From: Hungatella sp. UBA3048
Lineage (GTDB): Bacteria; Bacillota; Clostridia; Lachnospirales; Lachnospiraceae
Reading direction: 5' to 3'
DNA length: 64,000 bases
Assembly: GCA_002367105.1 (NCBI GenBank)
Contig: DFCS01000003.1
Coordinates: 11,049 to 75,048 of the forward strand
How positions within the stretch are numbered: the first letter of the stretch is position 1; every line of letters begins with the position of its first letter. A program made the position numbers and the translations under genes. A model generated the notes under the pieces. The model ran no database searches. It was given only the letters and a program-made list of their open reading frames with translations, and was not told where the DNA came from. Of the stretch, positions 16,680-25,196 are shown piece after piece.

Positions 16680-18110
16680 TTAATTAAATACTAATGTCTT
16701 TACGATTACTGGTAAAACAGAGCCTTCTGCAATCGGCATTCCGATATCGATATAATCTCCATTTCGTACATGAACACTATCAATACATACAAAAGGATAA
16801 TCTTTTGGAAGTTGTGCATAAAGGCTGTGACCTAATGCCTTTGCCATATCTTCTTTTACTATAATAACAAGCGGCAATTTCTCCTTAATTAATAAATCTA
16901 ACCCTTTTATCATTTCTTTTGCCAGGCCTTGAATGAACTGGAAGGAAGGACTATGTGCACCTTCTATCCCTAATCCAATCGTTTGTACTTCTCCATCTAC
17001 CATAAACCACTTTACTTTTTCTTCAATAATACTCCCTAAATTCCCACTATTACTGGCGCTTTCATCATCTTTCGATAACTGTAAGATGGGGATATTCTTA
17101 AGTGGAAGTATATCCTCTTTATAGGTGATCGTACTCCCGGAAACATCAGTGGTGTGTGATCCTGCTCCTACGACTGTTGCACGAATCGTTTCTACCGTTG
17201 GAATCAGCTTAAGGGCAGTCATAAGAAGGGAACCGCTTATTTTCTTACCTAACAAAAGTCCAATATCACCATATTCAAACGGATTTTGCAAATTTTCTTT
17301 TGTAATACCATCTGCTACGCCTCCCGAAAATGATATACATTTTATTTGAAGCTTAGTGTTCAATGGTTTGTTGGTTATCAGCAAGTCAAAATAAGGACTC
17401 TTATTCCCTAATCCAATGCTATTTTCCAGTACTTGTACAAATATATCTAAAAGTTTATCTAATTCCTTAAGATTAATCTTTTCATTTAGATGTATTTCTA
17501 AAGCTTCACTTTTAATGATTTCTTTCACTTTGGGTGAAATATAGCGAATGATTTCATTTGTATCCACCTTGATCAAGCGGCCTCCAATATCAAAGCAGGC
17601 CGTATCCTCAACATCTCCATCGTGAAATACTACTAAATTTGTGGTCCCGCCTCCTATATCAAAATTTACCGCTGTTGTGTACTGGCTTTCAGAATAGGAA
17701 TAAGTCCCTGCTCCTTTCCCGGCGATAATACTCTCTAAATCAGGACCAGCCGTTGCCACAACAAAATCTCCGGCAAAACCACTTAAAGCTTTAGCAACCG
17801 CCTGGGCATTCTCCTTTCTGACTGTTTCCCCAGTTATAATGACAGCACCAGTCTGAATATCTGATTTTGTAATACCTGCTTTTTTGTATTGCTGCTCTAC
17901 AAATGCTTTTATACCATCGGAATCTATCAGATTGTTTTCTAATATAGGAGTAAAGATAATATCGCTCTTAAATATCACCTTTTTATCCTTAATGGAAACC
18001 CTGGGAATTGTAAAAACTGATGCTATATTTTCAATTGAAAGTTCTGATAAAATTAATTGTGTTGTTGATGTTCCTATATCAATACCAACGCTTAATAAAG
18101 TTTCAGTCAT
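16680..18110 (-). CDS. eutA: EutA reactivase for ethanolamine ammonia-lyase
   Basis: A 476-residue actin/Hsp70-like ATPase that releases damaged cobalamin from EutBC so fresh coenzyme can bind. Phosphate-binding motifs are visible: VGIDIGTSTTQLILS at the start and NFDIGGGTTNLVVFHDGD in the middle. The length matches EutA (467 in E. coli). It lies 28 bases after the second eutS and before eutB. EutA depends on ATP and binds the lyase directly in characterised systems. Confidence 0.96.
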   Translation of the reverse strand: MTETLLSVGIDIGTSTTQLILSELSIENIASVFTIPRVSIKDKKVIFKSDIIFTPILENNLIDSDGIKAFVEQQYKKAGITKSDIQTGAVIITGETVRKENAQAVAKALSGFAGDFVVATAGPDLESIIAGKGAGTYSYSESQYTTAVNFDIGGGTTNLVVFHDGDVEDTACFDIGGRLIKVDTNEIIRYISPKVKEIIKSEALEIHLNEKINLKELDKLLDIFVQVLENSIGLGNKSPYFDLLITNKPLNTKLQIKCISFSGGVADGITKENLQNPFEYGDIGLLLGKKISGSLLMTALKLIPTVETIRATVVGAGSHTTDVSGSTITYKEDILPLKNIPILQLSKDDESASNSGNLGSIIEEKVKWFMVDGEVQTIGLGIEGAHSPSFQFIQGLAKEMIKGLDLLIKEKLPLVIIVKEDMAKALGHSLYAQLPKDYPFVCIDSVHVRNGDYIDIGMPIAEGSVLPVIVKTLVFN

Positions 18111-18138
18111 CTTATCTACTCCCTTTAAATATGTTTCA

Positions 18139-18483
18139 TTAAGTGCTAGATAAAGGTACGACAGTAAAATCCAAAAGACTTTCCATGGTTTCTAAAATGT
18201 TTTCTAAAGCAATCTTAACCGAGGAAACATCCCCAATGATTACCACTGCACCAGAAAATCTGTCAACAAAACCAATTTCAACTTCAGCGGCTTTAGTTGC
18301 TATATCGACAACGATAATCGATGCTTCACTGGGTGTGATAGTTAAAATACCGACTGCTTCATTTCCGGATTGTGCTATTCCCACCTTTTGATATAGTTCT
18401 GAATCAGGTTTTGCAATAACATGTGCAACGGTGATTTGTTTACCAGGAACATATTCCTGTATAATTCTCTCATTTACCTCCAA
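18139..18483 (-). CDS. eutS: EutS-type shell protein, copy downstream of eutG
   Basis: A 114-residue circularly permuted BMC-H protein: YVPGKQITVAHVIAKPDSEL, VGILTITPSEASIIVVDIAT and IGFVDRFSGAVVIIGDVSSV. EutS hexamers are bent and may form shell edges. A paralogue of identical length is the first gene of the operon; the two share the VPGKQ, GILTITP and GFVDRFSG segments but differ widely elsewhere, so the duplication is old. Starts at ATG after AGGTGAT. Confidence 0.95.
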   Translation of the reverse strand: MEVNERIIQEYVPGKQITVAHVIAKPDSELYQKVGIAQSGNEAVGILTITPSEASIIVVDIATKAAEVEIGFVDRFSGAVVIIGDVSSVKIALENILETMESLLDFTVVPLSST

Positions 18484-18507
18484 GTAATCACCTCATTTAA
18501 TCATAAT

Positions 18508-19647
18508 TTATTTAAATGATTTCCCTAGAACACTAATGATATCCTCTTTCGTTGGAACAATCGGGTTTGTTGCTGTACAACGATCTGCAAGAGCAGCTTC
18601 TGCTATTACATTTTTATCTGCTTCGAATTGTTCCTTGTTCACTCCCCATTCAGAAAGACTCTTTGGAATGGAAAGTGTCTTTTCAAGTGCCAGGATTGCG
18701 TTCACTAAACTTCGTACACCCATTTGTGCATTTCCTGCATTTAATCCTAAGAATTTAGCAATTTCTGCATAACGATTTGCTACCGGGGAAGTGTTTTTAC
18801 GGTAATCTCCTTCCATAACTCCTGCATTATAACGAATAATATTTGGTAACAAGATACCATTTATTCTTCCATGGGGAATATGCCAACGTGCTCCTGCTGC
18901 ATGTGCAATACCATGGTTCAGCCCTAATGATGCTACGTTAAAGGCCATTCCAGCCATTGTTGATGCCATATGCATTTTTTCACGTGCTGCTTTATCATCT
19001 CCATCTTTATAAGCTCTTTCTAAATAAGTGAATACATAGCATATGGCTTTTTCACTTAAGGCATCAGAGATATCATTGGCACTGGTGGAAACATAAGCTT
19101 CTATCGCATGAGTAAGAACATCTATTCCCGTATCAGCAGTTTGCTTAGGTGGTAAACCTGCAACAAGGCCAGAATCTAAAATAGCTTCATCTGGCAATAT
19201 TTGATCTGTAATCAAAGGATATTTTGTTCCCTTTTCAGCGTCAGTGATAATCGAAAAATTCGTGACCTCTGAACCCGTTCCACTTGTCGTAGGAATCGTG
19301 ACAAAACGTAACCCACGAAATCTATCCGTCAATTTACCAAAATAGAGCATAGCCTTTGCTGCATCAATCGCAGAGCCACCGCCTATTGCTAATAATATTG
19401 TGGCTGAAAAACCTTTGCTGGATTCTAACCCGGCAACAATGTTATCAATTGGGGGATCTGGAATAACATCAGAAAACACCATTGTTTCAGTGCTGCTGTC
19501 AATATAACTTTTGATATGGGAAAGTAACTCTGATGAAGCAATAAAAGAATCTGTTACTATCAAAATCTTTTCATTCTTGAAATCAGATAATCGTTTCAGG
19601 CTTTCGTCGCCAACGTACAATGTTGTTCCAAATCTTATTTCCTGCAT
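18508..19647 (-). CDS. eutG: EutG iron-containing alcohol dehydrogenase
   Basis: A 379-residue group III (Fe-dependent) alcohol dehydrogenase. It reduces acetaldehyde to ethanol and regenerates NAD+ for EutE inside the organelle. The NAD site is AIGGGSAIDAAKAM. Metal-ligand histidines are in HAIEAYVSTSANDISD and LGLNHGIAHAAGARWHIPHG. It lies between the ATR gene (40 bases) and the second eutS. No clear targeting peptide is visible at the N-terminus (MQEIRFGTTLYVGDESL). Confidence 0.93.
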   Translation of the reverse strand: MQEIRFGTTLYVGDESLKRLSDFKNEKILIVTDSFIASSELLSHIKSYIDSSTETMVFSDVIPDPPIDNIVAGLESSKGFSATILLAIGGGSAIDAAKAMLYFGKLTDRFRGLRFVTIPTTSGTGSEVTNFSIITDAEKGTKYPLITDQILPDEAILDSGLVAGLPPKQTADTGIDVLTHAIEAYVSTSANDISDALSEKAICYVFTYLERAYKDGDDKAAREKMHMASTMAGMAFNVASLGLNHGIAHAAGARWHIPHGRINGILLPNIIRYNAGVMEGDYRKNTSPVANRYAEIAKFLGLNAGNAQMGVRSLVNAILALEKTLSIPKSLSEWGVNKEQFEADKNVIAEAALADRCTATNPIVPTKEDIISVLGKSFK

Positions 19648-19687
19648 AGCATACTCCTCCTTTCTTAAAAAAAATCATTAAATAGTT

Positions 19688-20266
19688 TTATAAATCTTCT
19701 TTTTTCAAATCTATATGGAATACCTTTCCACTTCTTTCATAAAGCACATCTTTTATGCCTTCATTTACATTGGCAACACGTGCTACGGAAAAGAAGTAAT
19801 CGGATAAGCGATTAACAAATATCAATACTTCCTCATTCATATCATTCGTCCATTGGAACGTTACGATCTCTCTTTCTGCTCTCCTGGCAATTGTTCTGCA
19901 AATATGCAAAATACTCGCTGCTTGTGAGCCGCCTGGCAAAATAAAAGACTCCACTTCCGGAGGAATATCTACATGGGCATCAATACATTTTTCAATCCAC
20001 TCCGTTAAAGCAGGTGTAACCCGGTACGTTCCTTTTCCTTTCGGCGTTGCCAAATCATTGCCGCAATCAAATAAACAATGTTGGATCTGCGTTAATTCCT
20101 TTTTCAAAGAATCATTGTTTTTTATAAGTGTAATCGCATAACCTACAAAACTATTTAATTCATCGATGGTTCCATATGCTTTAATGCGTTCACTATCTTT
20201 TGCCAATTGGATACCGCCGATTATCCTAGTATATCCTTTGTCGCCTGTTCTAGTATAAATTTGCAA
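19688..20266 (-). CDS. PduO-type ATP:cob(I)alamin adenosyltransferase
   Basis: 192 residues of the PduO N-terminal type. It makes adenosylcobalamin, the coenzyme of EutBC. Motifs are intact: YTRTGDKGYTRIIGG and RIKAYGTIDELNSFVG at the ATP site, CRTIARRAEREI and NRLSDYFFSVARVAN in the C-terminal helices. I choose the TTG at 20266 because AAGGAGG sits 8 bases upstream; the longer frame adds ten atypical residues and overlaps eutP. It is likely the working adenosyltransferase of the operon, because the EutT-like gene lacks key residues. Confidence 0.93.
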   Translation of the reverse strand: MQIYTRTGDKGYTRIIGGIQLAKDSERIKAYGTIDELNSFVGYAITLIKNNDSLKKELTQIQHCLFDCGNDLATPKGKGTYRVTPALTEWIEKCIDAHVDIPPEVESFILPGGSQAASILHICRTIARRAEREIVTFQWTNDMNEEVLIFVNRLSDYFFSVARVANVNEGIKDVLYERSGKVFHIDLKKEDL

Positions 20267-20270
20267 ATTA

Positions 20271-20708
20271 TTATTCCTCCTTAGAAAGATAAGCAATCAA
20301 CTCTGCCACTCCTTTATCTTCAACAGCAGAGAGTCGGAAAATTTTCTCAACACCTGCTAATTTTAATCGTTTCTCCGCATTTATAATGGCCTCTTCGTTT
20401 GATGCCAGATCTATCTTTGTAATAATACCTATACATGGTTTTGTGAAATTTTGTGCAAAATATGGCGAAAATGTCTGGCTTTGCTCTGTCACGTTACAAA
20501 CGAATCCAATGATATCGGAACTGGCAGCCATCATTTGTAACGCGCTATAGAATCTTCTATGCAATACAAACTCACCCGGAGTGTCAATCATCTGTGAATA
20601 GAATTCAACTGATTGTGTTTTTTTATATTTAATGATCTCACCTTGAATCCTTTGGCAAAGGGTGGTTTTCCCACTTCCAACGGATCCAATTAACATGATT
20701 TTCATCAT
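20271..20708 (-). CDS. eutP: EutP P-loop protein
   Basis: 145 residues of a small P-loop NTPase: Walker A IMLIGSVGSGKTTLCQRI, then the GTPase-like DTPGEFVLHRRFYSAL and the base-recognition ITKIDLA. EutP/PduV proteins sit at the start of many eut and pdu operons. Salmonella EutP is reported to have acetate kinase activity, and PduV has been linked to organelle movement. The ATG at 20708 follows GGCAGGT; the longer frame would extend into eutS. It lies 4 bases before the ATR gene. Confidence 0.9.
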   Translation of the reverse strand: MMKIMLIGSVGSGKTTLCQRIQGEIIKYKKTQSVEFYSQMIDTPGEFVLHRRFYSALQMMAASSDIIGFVCNVTEQSQTFSPYFAQNFTKPCIGIITKIDLASNEEAIINAEKRLKLAGVEKIFRLSAVEDKGVAELIAYLSKEE

Positions 20709-20724
20709 TTTCAATACCTGCCTA

Positions 20725-21069
20725 TTATGTTCTTGTAATTTTGGGGACAGAAAACTGCATAAATTCACTTAAATAATTAACAACCTGTTCGATAGCAGAT
20801 TGTACGGCGGATACGTCCCCAAGGATAAATACAGACCCACTGAACCTGTCAACAAATCCTATTTTAATAGGCGCAGCCTTTTTAGCTATATCTACAGCGA
20901 TGATTGAAACCTCTGGCGGGGTTATGGTTAAAATACCGATTGCATGATACTTTTCTTCATTCAAGCCTAATTTTTCAAAGATCCGCTCATCTGGATTTGC
21001 TATAATATGTGCTAATGTCACTTGTTTACCTGGTACCGATTCAAATATCTTTCTTTCTAATACATTCAT
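20725..21069 (-). CDS. eutS: EutS-type shell protein, first gene of the operon
   Basis: 114 residues: VPGKQVTLAHIIANPDERIF, IGILTITPPEVSIIAVDIAK and IGFVDRFSGSVFILGDVSAV mark a permuted BMC-H of the EutS/PduU kind. It is a divergent paralogue of the copy at 18139-18483. The ATG at 21069 follows GAGGGG; earlier in-frame Met codons would place the start in the leader. It heads the transcript, with eutP 16 bases behind. Confidence 0.94.
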   Translation of the reverse strand: MNVLERKIFESVPGKQVTLAHIIANPDERIFEKLGLNEEKYHAIGILTITPPEVSIIAVDIAKKAAPIKIGFVDRFSGSVFILGDVSAVQSAIEQVVNYLSEFMQFSVPKITRT

Positions 21070-21097
21070 ATAGCCCCTCATTTCATAACAACACACA

Positions 21098-21167
21098 TTA
21101 TATTCTTTGCTTTATATTGCCATAGTATGTACTTTATAAACAAAAACTAATCTCTTAGAATTTGTTT
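21098..21167 (-). promoter_or_regulatory. Likely eut operon promoter region with interrupted palindrome
   Basis: A -10-like TATAAT lies at 21103-21098 on the minus strand with no good -35 upstream, as expected if activation is needed. Further up, 21138-21167 forms an interrupted palindrome: AAACAAA and CTAA on one side mirrored by TTAG and TTTGTTT on the other. This could be the site of the operon's unknown regulator. No EutV/ANTAR-type tandem hairpins and no B12-box-like sequence were recognised. Confidence 0.4.
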
Positions 21168-21225
21168 ATTTTTATAACACAAATGTAATGCGCCTTTACT
21201 TATTTACATTTATCGTTAAATAGCA

Positions 21226-21261
21226 AGCGCCTTCTGATTTCCTGTGAAATCAAAAGGCGCT
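21226..21261 (-). terminator. Terminator after the ene-reductase gene
   Basis: A 15-base stem, AGCGCCTTCTGATTT paired with AAATCAAAAGGCGCT with one G-T pair, around a 6-base loop. On the minus strand it lies about 40 bases beyond the stop at 21299 and separates the acnX/ene-reductase operon from eut. The T-run is weak (TTGCTATTT). Confidence 0.6.
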
Positions 21262-21298
21262 GCATAAGATTTATTCTATTTACGAATTATTTAACGAG

Positions 21299-23287
21299 TT
21301 ACAGTTCTCTGGCAAGCTCGTATGAATTCCAGATGGAATACATAATATTATGTACCTTCTGGGAATCCCCAATATTGTGGACAGGTATATCCAAATCCTT
21401 CAGTTCATCATACAATCCATGATTCTCGCGGTAGCCGATAGCTGAAATGACCGTATCCACCGGGAATGAACGCTCGCCTTCCGGGGTTTCTACAGTTACC
21501 TTACCCCCCTCTATACTCTTTACTGTACTGCTTGTATAGATATCCACCTCATGGAATGCCAGCAGATCCACAAGCATATCATGATTCATATGCGGAAGCG
21601 CACCGTGACCGCCCAGAATGTCTTTCATCATTTCGATAACTGTAACCTTGGAACCATTCTGTGCAAGCCATAGAGCTGTTTCGCAGCCAACCAATCCGCC
21701 GCCGATCATAACGACATTTTTTCCCGCCTCTGCTTTTCCAAGAAGGATATCATCTGCAGTAGTCGCAAAAGACTCCGATCCAAACTTGCTCTGAATCGGC
21801 TTCGAACCGGTTGCCGTAATAATTTCATCCGGCTTGAAACTGGAGATATTTTCTGCAGTGATCTCACAGTTCATTTTGACTTCCACATTCAGAAGCTCAA
21901 GCTGTCTCTGATACCACTTGACCAGGGCTCTGTCATAGCGTTTGAAATGAGGAACACTTCCCGGAATCAAATTTCCTCCAAGGCTGCCGCTCTTTTCACA
22001 CAGAGTAACCCGGTGTCCCCTTTCAGCCAGCACTCTTGCCGCTTCCATTCCTGCTATTCCGCCTCCGATAACAAGTACATGCTTCTTCTTATTGGCCGGT
22101 ACAAGTCCGTAAATTTTTTCTCTGCCGCAAGCCGGATTCACGGCACAGCTCACAGGAGCATTTGAAATTCTGCCAAGGCAGCCTTCATGGCAGCCGAGGC
22201 ACGGTCTGATTTCATCAAGCCTTCCAGTCCTCACCTTTTCCGGATAATACGGATCGGTCAAAAGCTGTCTTCCAAGTCCGATGATGTCGCAGGAATCACC
22301 GAGAGCTTCTACTGCCATCTCCGGATTTTCCATTCTTCCGGCCAGAATAACAGGGACATCTACGTTCTGCTTTACAAGTCTGCCGAATTCCCGGTACATT
22401 CCATCTTCAAAATACATCGGCGGATGATTCCAATACCAGGAATCGTAGGTTCCTGCATCCACGTTCAATGCGTCATAGCCTGCTGCCTCCAGAATTTTAG
22501 CAGCTTCGATACCTTCTTCGATATCCTTTCCAGCTTCTTCATAATCTTCGCCCGGCAGCCCGCCGCGGCGAATTCCCTTCATGCAGCTTTTCAGGCTGTA
22601 GCGAAGGCTGACAGGGAAGTCAGGCCCGCAGGCTGCTTTGATCCCTTTCACAATGTCCGTTGCTACCCTCAGCCGGTTTTCCAACGAGCCGCCATATTCG
22701 TCCGTTCTGCGGTTAAAAAGGGCGATGGCAAACTGGTCCAGGAGATATCCTTCATGAACCGCATGAATCTCTACGCCGTCAAAGCCAGCTTTTTTTGCGA
22801 CAACTGCGGACATAACAAATTTCTGAATCAAGTTCTTGATTTCTTCTATGGTCATTTCCCGGTGTTTGATCCGGGGATCAAATCTGTTTTCATTCTCCGA
22901 CGGAGCGATAAACTTGGTGGCAAATCCGGGCAGTGCGCTTCTCCCAAGACCACCGGTGAGCTGAAGAAAAATCTTTGTACCGTATGCATGGATTCTTTCA
23001 TTCATCTGATATGCTTCATGAATAAAAGCCAGAGGGTTCTGAGTCGGACATGGGAGGCCCGGTTTGGCCAAACCTTCAATATCCAGATCCACACTGCAGA
23101 TTCCGGTAATAATCAAACCGATTCCGCCCTTAGCCCGTTCCACATAATACTCCTGCAGCCTTTGGTTCATAGCACCCAGTGCATCGGCATATCCGACAGG
23201 CCCCATTGGTGCCATGGATAATTTGTTTTTTATTTGTAATTTCCCGATATATGCAGGCTCAAAAAGCTCTTTGTATTTTGTACTCAT
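21299..23287 (-). CDS. Old-yellow-enzyme family NADH:flavin oxidoreductase (2,4-dienoyl-CoA reductase/BaiCD type)
   Basis: A 662-residue, two-module ene-reductase. The N-terminal FMN TIM barrel (about 1-340) has the active-site segment VEIHAVHEGYLLDQFAIAL and NRRTDEYGGSLENRLR. A 4Fe-4S cluster motif follows (CLGCHEGCLGR, then SCAVNPACG), then an FAD/NAD(P) domain (HVLVIGGGIAGMEAARVLAE and VVMIGGGLVGCETALWLAQN). Members reduce activated C=C bonds, for example in dienoyl-CoAs or bile-acid intermediates. Here it follows the two aconitase X genes by about 20 bases in one operon, so its substrate is probably an unsaturated acid made by that dehydratase. This link is inference. Confidence 0.92.
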   Translation of the reverse strand: MSTKYKELFEPAYIGKLQIKNKLSMAPMGPVGYADALGAMNQRLQEYYVERAKGGIGLIITGICSVDLDIEGLAKPGLPCPTQNPLAFIHEAYQMNERIHAYGTKIFLQLTGGLGRSALPGFATKFIAPSENENRFDPRIKHREMTIEEIKNLIQKFVMSAVVAKKAGFDGVEIHAVHEGYLLDQFAIALFNRRTDEYGGSLENRLRVATDIVKGIKAACGPDFPVSLRYSLKSCMKGIRRGGLPGEDYEEAGKDIEEGIEAAKILEAAGYDALNVDAGTYDSWYWNHPPMYFEDGMYREFGRLVKQNVDVPVILAGRMENPEMAVEALGDSCDIIGLGRQLLTDPYYPEKVRTGRLDEIRPCLGCHEGCLGRISNAPVSCAVNPACGREKIYGLVPANKKKHVLVIGGGIAGMEAARVLAERGHRVTLCEKSGSLGGNLIPGSVPHFKRYDRALVKWYQRQLELLNVEVKMNCEITAENISSFKPDEIITATGSKPIQSKFGSESFATTADDILLGKAEAGKNVVMIGGGLVGCETALWLAQNGSKVTVIEMMKDILGGHGALPHMNHDMLVDLLAFHEVDIYTSSTVKSIEGGKVTVETPEGERSFPVDTVISAIGYRENHGLYDELKDLDIPVHNIGDSQKVHNIMYSIWNSYELAREL

Positions 23288-23309
23288 GTGTTTCCTCCAT
23301 TTCTTTCCA

Positions 23310-23750
23310 TTAAAATAATGTTACAGCGCCATCTTCCGCAACTTCCACCGTCTGCCCCTCCTGAACCGACTTAAGGAAGCGGTCACCCAGCCCATCAACC
23401 GTAACGATCTTTGTGTTTTCCCAAATATCCGCCAGCAGAACACCTGAGATCGCCAGGGACTCGGCTGTTGCTGAAAACAGCATTGCTTTCGGCTGAATCC
23501 CCATTGCTGCGACGGTCTGAATCAGCATACCCGCCGTAGTGGACCCGATCACCTGCGGAATGCATAAGATAGCTCCGGAGAGATCCTTCTGAAACAGGTC
23601 CGGATTGTTCTGGTCCGTACACAGTGTCTGTTTACCGTTTGATACCAACGCTCCCATATAGGCTGAAAGCACATTGAATCCCTTTTTGGACACCATAGCG
23701 TTTCCCCTGACCTGTCCCGGTATGACTGCTCTTCCCTGAAATTTATCCAT
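23310..23750 (-). CDS. Aconitase X small (swivel) subunit, DUF126
   Basis: A 146-residue swivelling domain of aconitase X: FQGRAVIPGQVRGNAMVSKK, ILCIPQVIGSTTAGMLIQTV and VTVDGLGDRFLKSVQEGQTV. The small subunit closes over the active site of the large subunit. It is encoded 2 bases after the large subunit, the two-gene (type II) arrangement. Known AcnX enzymes include archaeal phosphomevalonate dehydratase and bacterial cis-3-hydroxy-L-proline dehydratase. The substrate here cannot be fixed from sequence alone. Confidence 0.92.
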   Translation of the reverse strand: MDKFQGRAVIPGQVRGNAMVSKKGFNVLSAYMGALVSNGKQTLCTDQNNPDLFQKDLSGAILCIPQVIGSTTAGMLIQTVAAMGIQPKAMLFSATAESLAISGVLLADIWENTKIVTVDGLGDRFLKSVQEGQTVEVAEDGAVTLF

Positions 23751-23752
23751 TG

Positions 23753-25024
23753 CTAAAAACCTCCCTTTACCACAAGATTTACAAGCTCCTGGTCGTCTAC
23801 GTACCGTGCTGAGGAATAAGTTCTCAGTTTATTTGAATTTGTAATAATCGGTTTTTTTGCACAAAGCGGATTTGACATGTACATCAGAGGACAGATGTGA
23901 GACACCTTCACTCCTGTTTTCAGAAGCCGGTCATAATACTCTGTATCTCTGAATCTTGCGATGACATCCGGTGCACTGGTTATGACGGTATCCACCACGA
24001 TTTTGTCCTGTCCCCTCTCCTTAAGGGCCTGTTCAAAAATTTCGGTCCATTCTGTCAGCTGGTTAAAGGATGCATGGGGACATCCGATAAATGCCCTGTC
24101 GGGTATCGCGTTTATATCTGCCCAAAGGACCGGATAGGAGCTTACCACTCTCTGTAGCTCCGCATCATCGATGACATAAACGGAAGCATTCTCTCTGATC
24201 AGTTCTTCTCCGTATTTCTTTGCCTCCGGTGTCAGGTTTTCCGCATGGTAAAGCGCCACCGCACCGTTTGATGCAGTTGCGGCTCCCATATCCTTTAAGT
24301 AGTCCTTTACCGCCGGTGTCAATTCATTTCCCAGAAACTGATCCAAGCCTTTTATGTATGGTACCTTTTCCACTACCTTCATTCCGATGGCGCTTCCCAG
24401 AATCTGCGGACGAGGAATTTTGGTTGTTTTCAGTTCTATGATCCAGTCAGCATTTCTTCCTTCCTCGGTCAGGAAACCGAATTTCGGCGTCTTTCCGATA
24501 ATCCCGCTGAAGAATTCCATTACGCCTGAGGTCCTGTTTGTTCGGGCTCCCAGAACAGAGTTGGCATAAACCACCGCCGAGGATTCCGCCCAGGCCAGAT
24601 TGTCCCCGAAATTTGGAGTGTTGCCCACCTCATCAAAATAACAGGCACAGGTATAGGCATTTTCATCCTTCATTCCCAGCTTTACCAGCATGCTCTCGTA
24701 TTCCTTCTGGGTGCCGTATAACAGTTGATACATCTCCTTCTCCTGCTGGTTGGCCGGTACATTCTCGTAATCAAGAGGCTGCGGATCCGCCGTAAAAGGC
24801 AGCTTGGTCCTGATTCCGGCATCAATCATCTCTTTCATAATTCTTGACAGAGGCTTCAGGGCCGGCATTCCAAAGGAACACACAAGATGCACAGGTCCAT
24901 CCAAAGGTACAAGGCATTCCGCGTCATACATTTCTCCGTACCTTACAAGAGTCTCCATTGTTTTTTGCAGAATATCTCCGTGTTTGCCATTGAGTATATC
25001 CTGCTCTTCGTTTGTTAACTTCAT
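23753..25024 (-). CDS. Aconitase X large catalytic subunit, DUF521
   Basis: A 423-residue catalytic subunit of AcnX. Landmarks are LTNEEQDILNGKHGDILQKT at the start, the conserved NLAWAESSAVVYANSVLGAR and TNRTSG block, IGCPHASFNQL, and cysteines in ENAYTCACYFDEVGN and NPLCAKKPIIT that could hold the iron-sulfur cluster. The reaction is expected to be dehydration of a hydroxy acid. It is the first gene of a three-gene operon (AcnX large, small, ene-reductase) behind a consensus promoter and is divergent from a TetR regulator. Confidence 0.93.
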   Translation of the reverse strand: MKLTNEEQDILNGKHGDILQKTMETLVRYGEMYDAECLVPLDGPVHLVCSFGMPALKPLSRIMKEMIDAGIRTKLPFTADPQPLDYENVPANQQEKEMYQLLYGTQKEYESMLVKLGMKDENAYTCACYFDEVGNTPNFGDNLAWAESSAVVYANSVLGARTNRTSGVMEFFSGIIGKTPKFGFLTEEGRNADWIIELKTTKIPRPQILGSAIGMKVVEKVPYIKGLDQFLGNELTPAVKDYLKDMGAATASNGAVALYHAENLTPEAKKYGEELIRENASVYVIDDAELQRVVSSYPVLWADINAIPDRAFIGCPHASFNQLTEWTEIFEQALKERGQDKIVVDTVITSAPDVIARFRDTEYYDRLLKTGVKVSHICPLMYMSNPLCAKKPIITNSNKLRTYSSARYVDDQELVNLVVKGGF

Positions 25025-25083
25025 AATCTTCTCCTTTCATTTATTTTTTTCAACAAGCATTTTAACCGAACGCTGTTATGTTA

Positions 25084-25112
25084 ATATTAGCACTTTGTTA
25101 TTCTTTTGTCAA
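25084..25112 (-). promoter_or_regulatory. acnX operon promoter
   Basis: Minus strand: TTGACA (25112-25107), 17-base spacer, TAATAT (25089-25084), a near-consensus sigma-A promoter. Downstream, 25063-25078 contains TAAC-N8-GTTA, a possible short operator for the divergent TetR protein. Confidence 0.75.
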
Positions 25113-25196
25113 TTAGGTCCGATGAGTTCAACTTGCATTTTTTTTGAAAAAAGTTTATGATTAAAAAAACTGTATTTAATTGGAGCAAAATCATTT

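Noticed and set aside
21070..21298. Cobalamin riboswitch or ANTAR hairpins upstream of eut
   Set aside because: The interval is too short for a full cobalamin riboswitch plus terminator, and I found no B12 box or paired six-base-loop hairpins by eye. The hairpin at 21226-21261 sits behind the neighbouring operon and reads as its terminator.
22187..23221. Long plus-strand open frame (344 codons) opposite the ene-reductase gene
   Set aside because: It has no recognisable domain and no ribosome site, and is the antisense shadow of a clear conserved gene.
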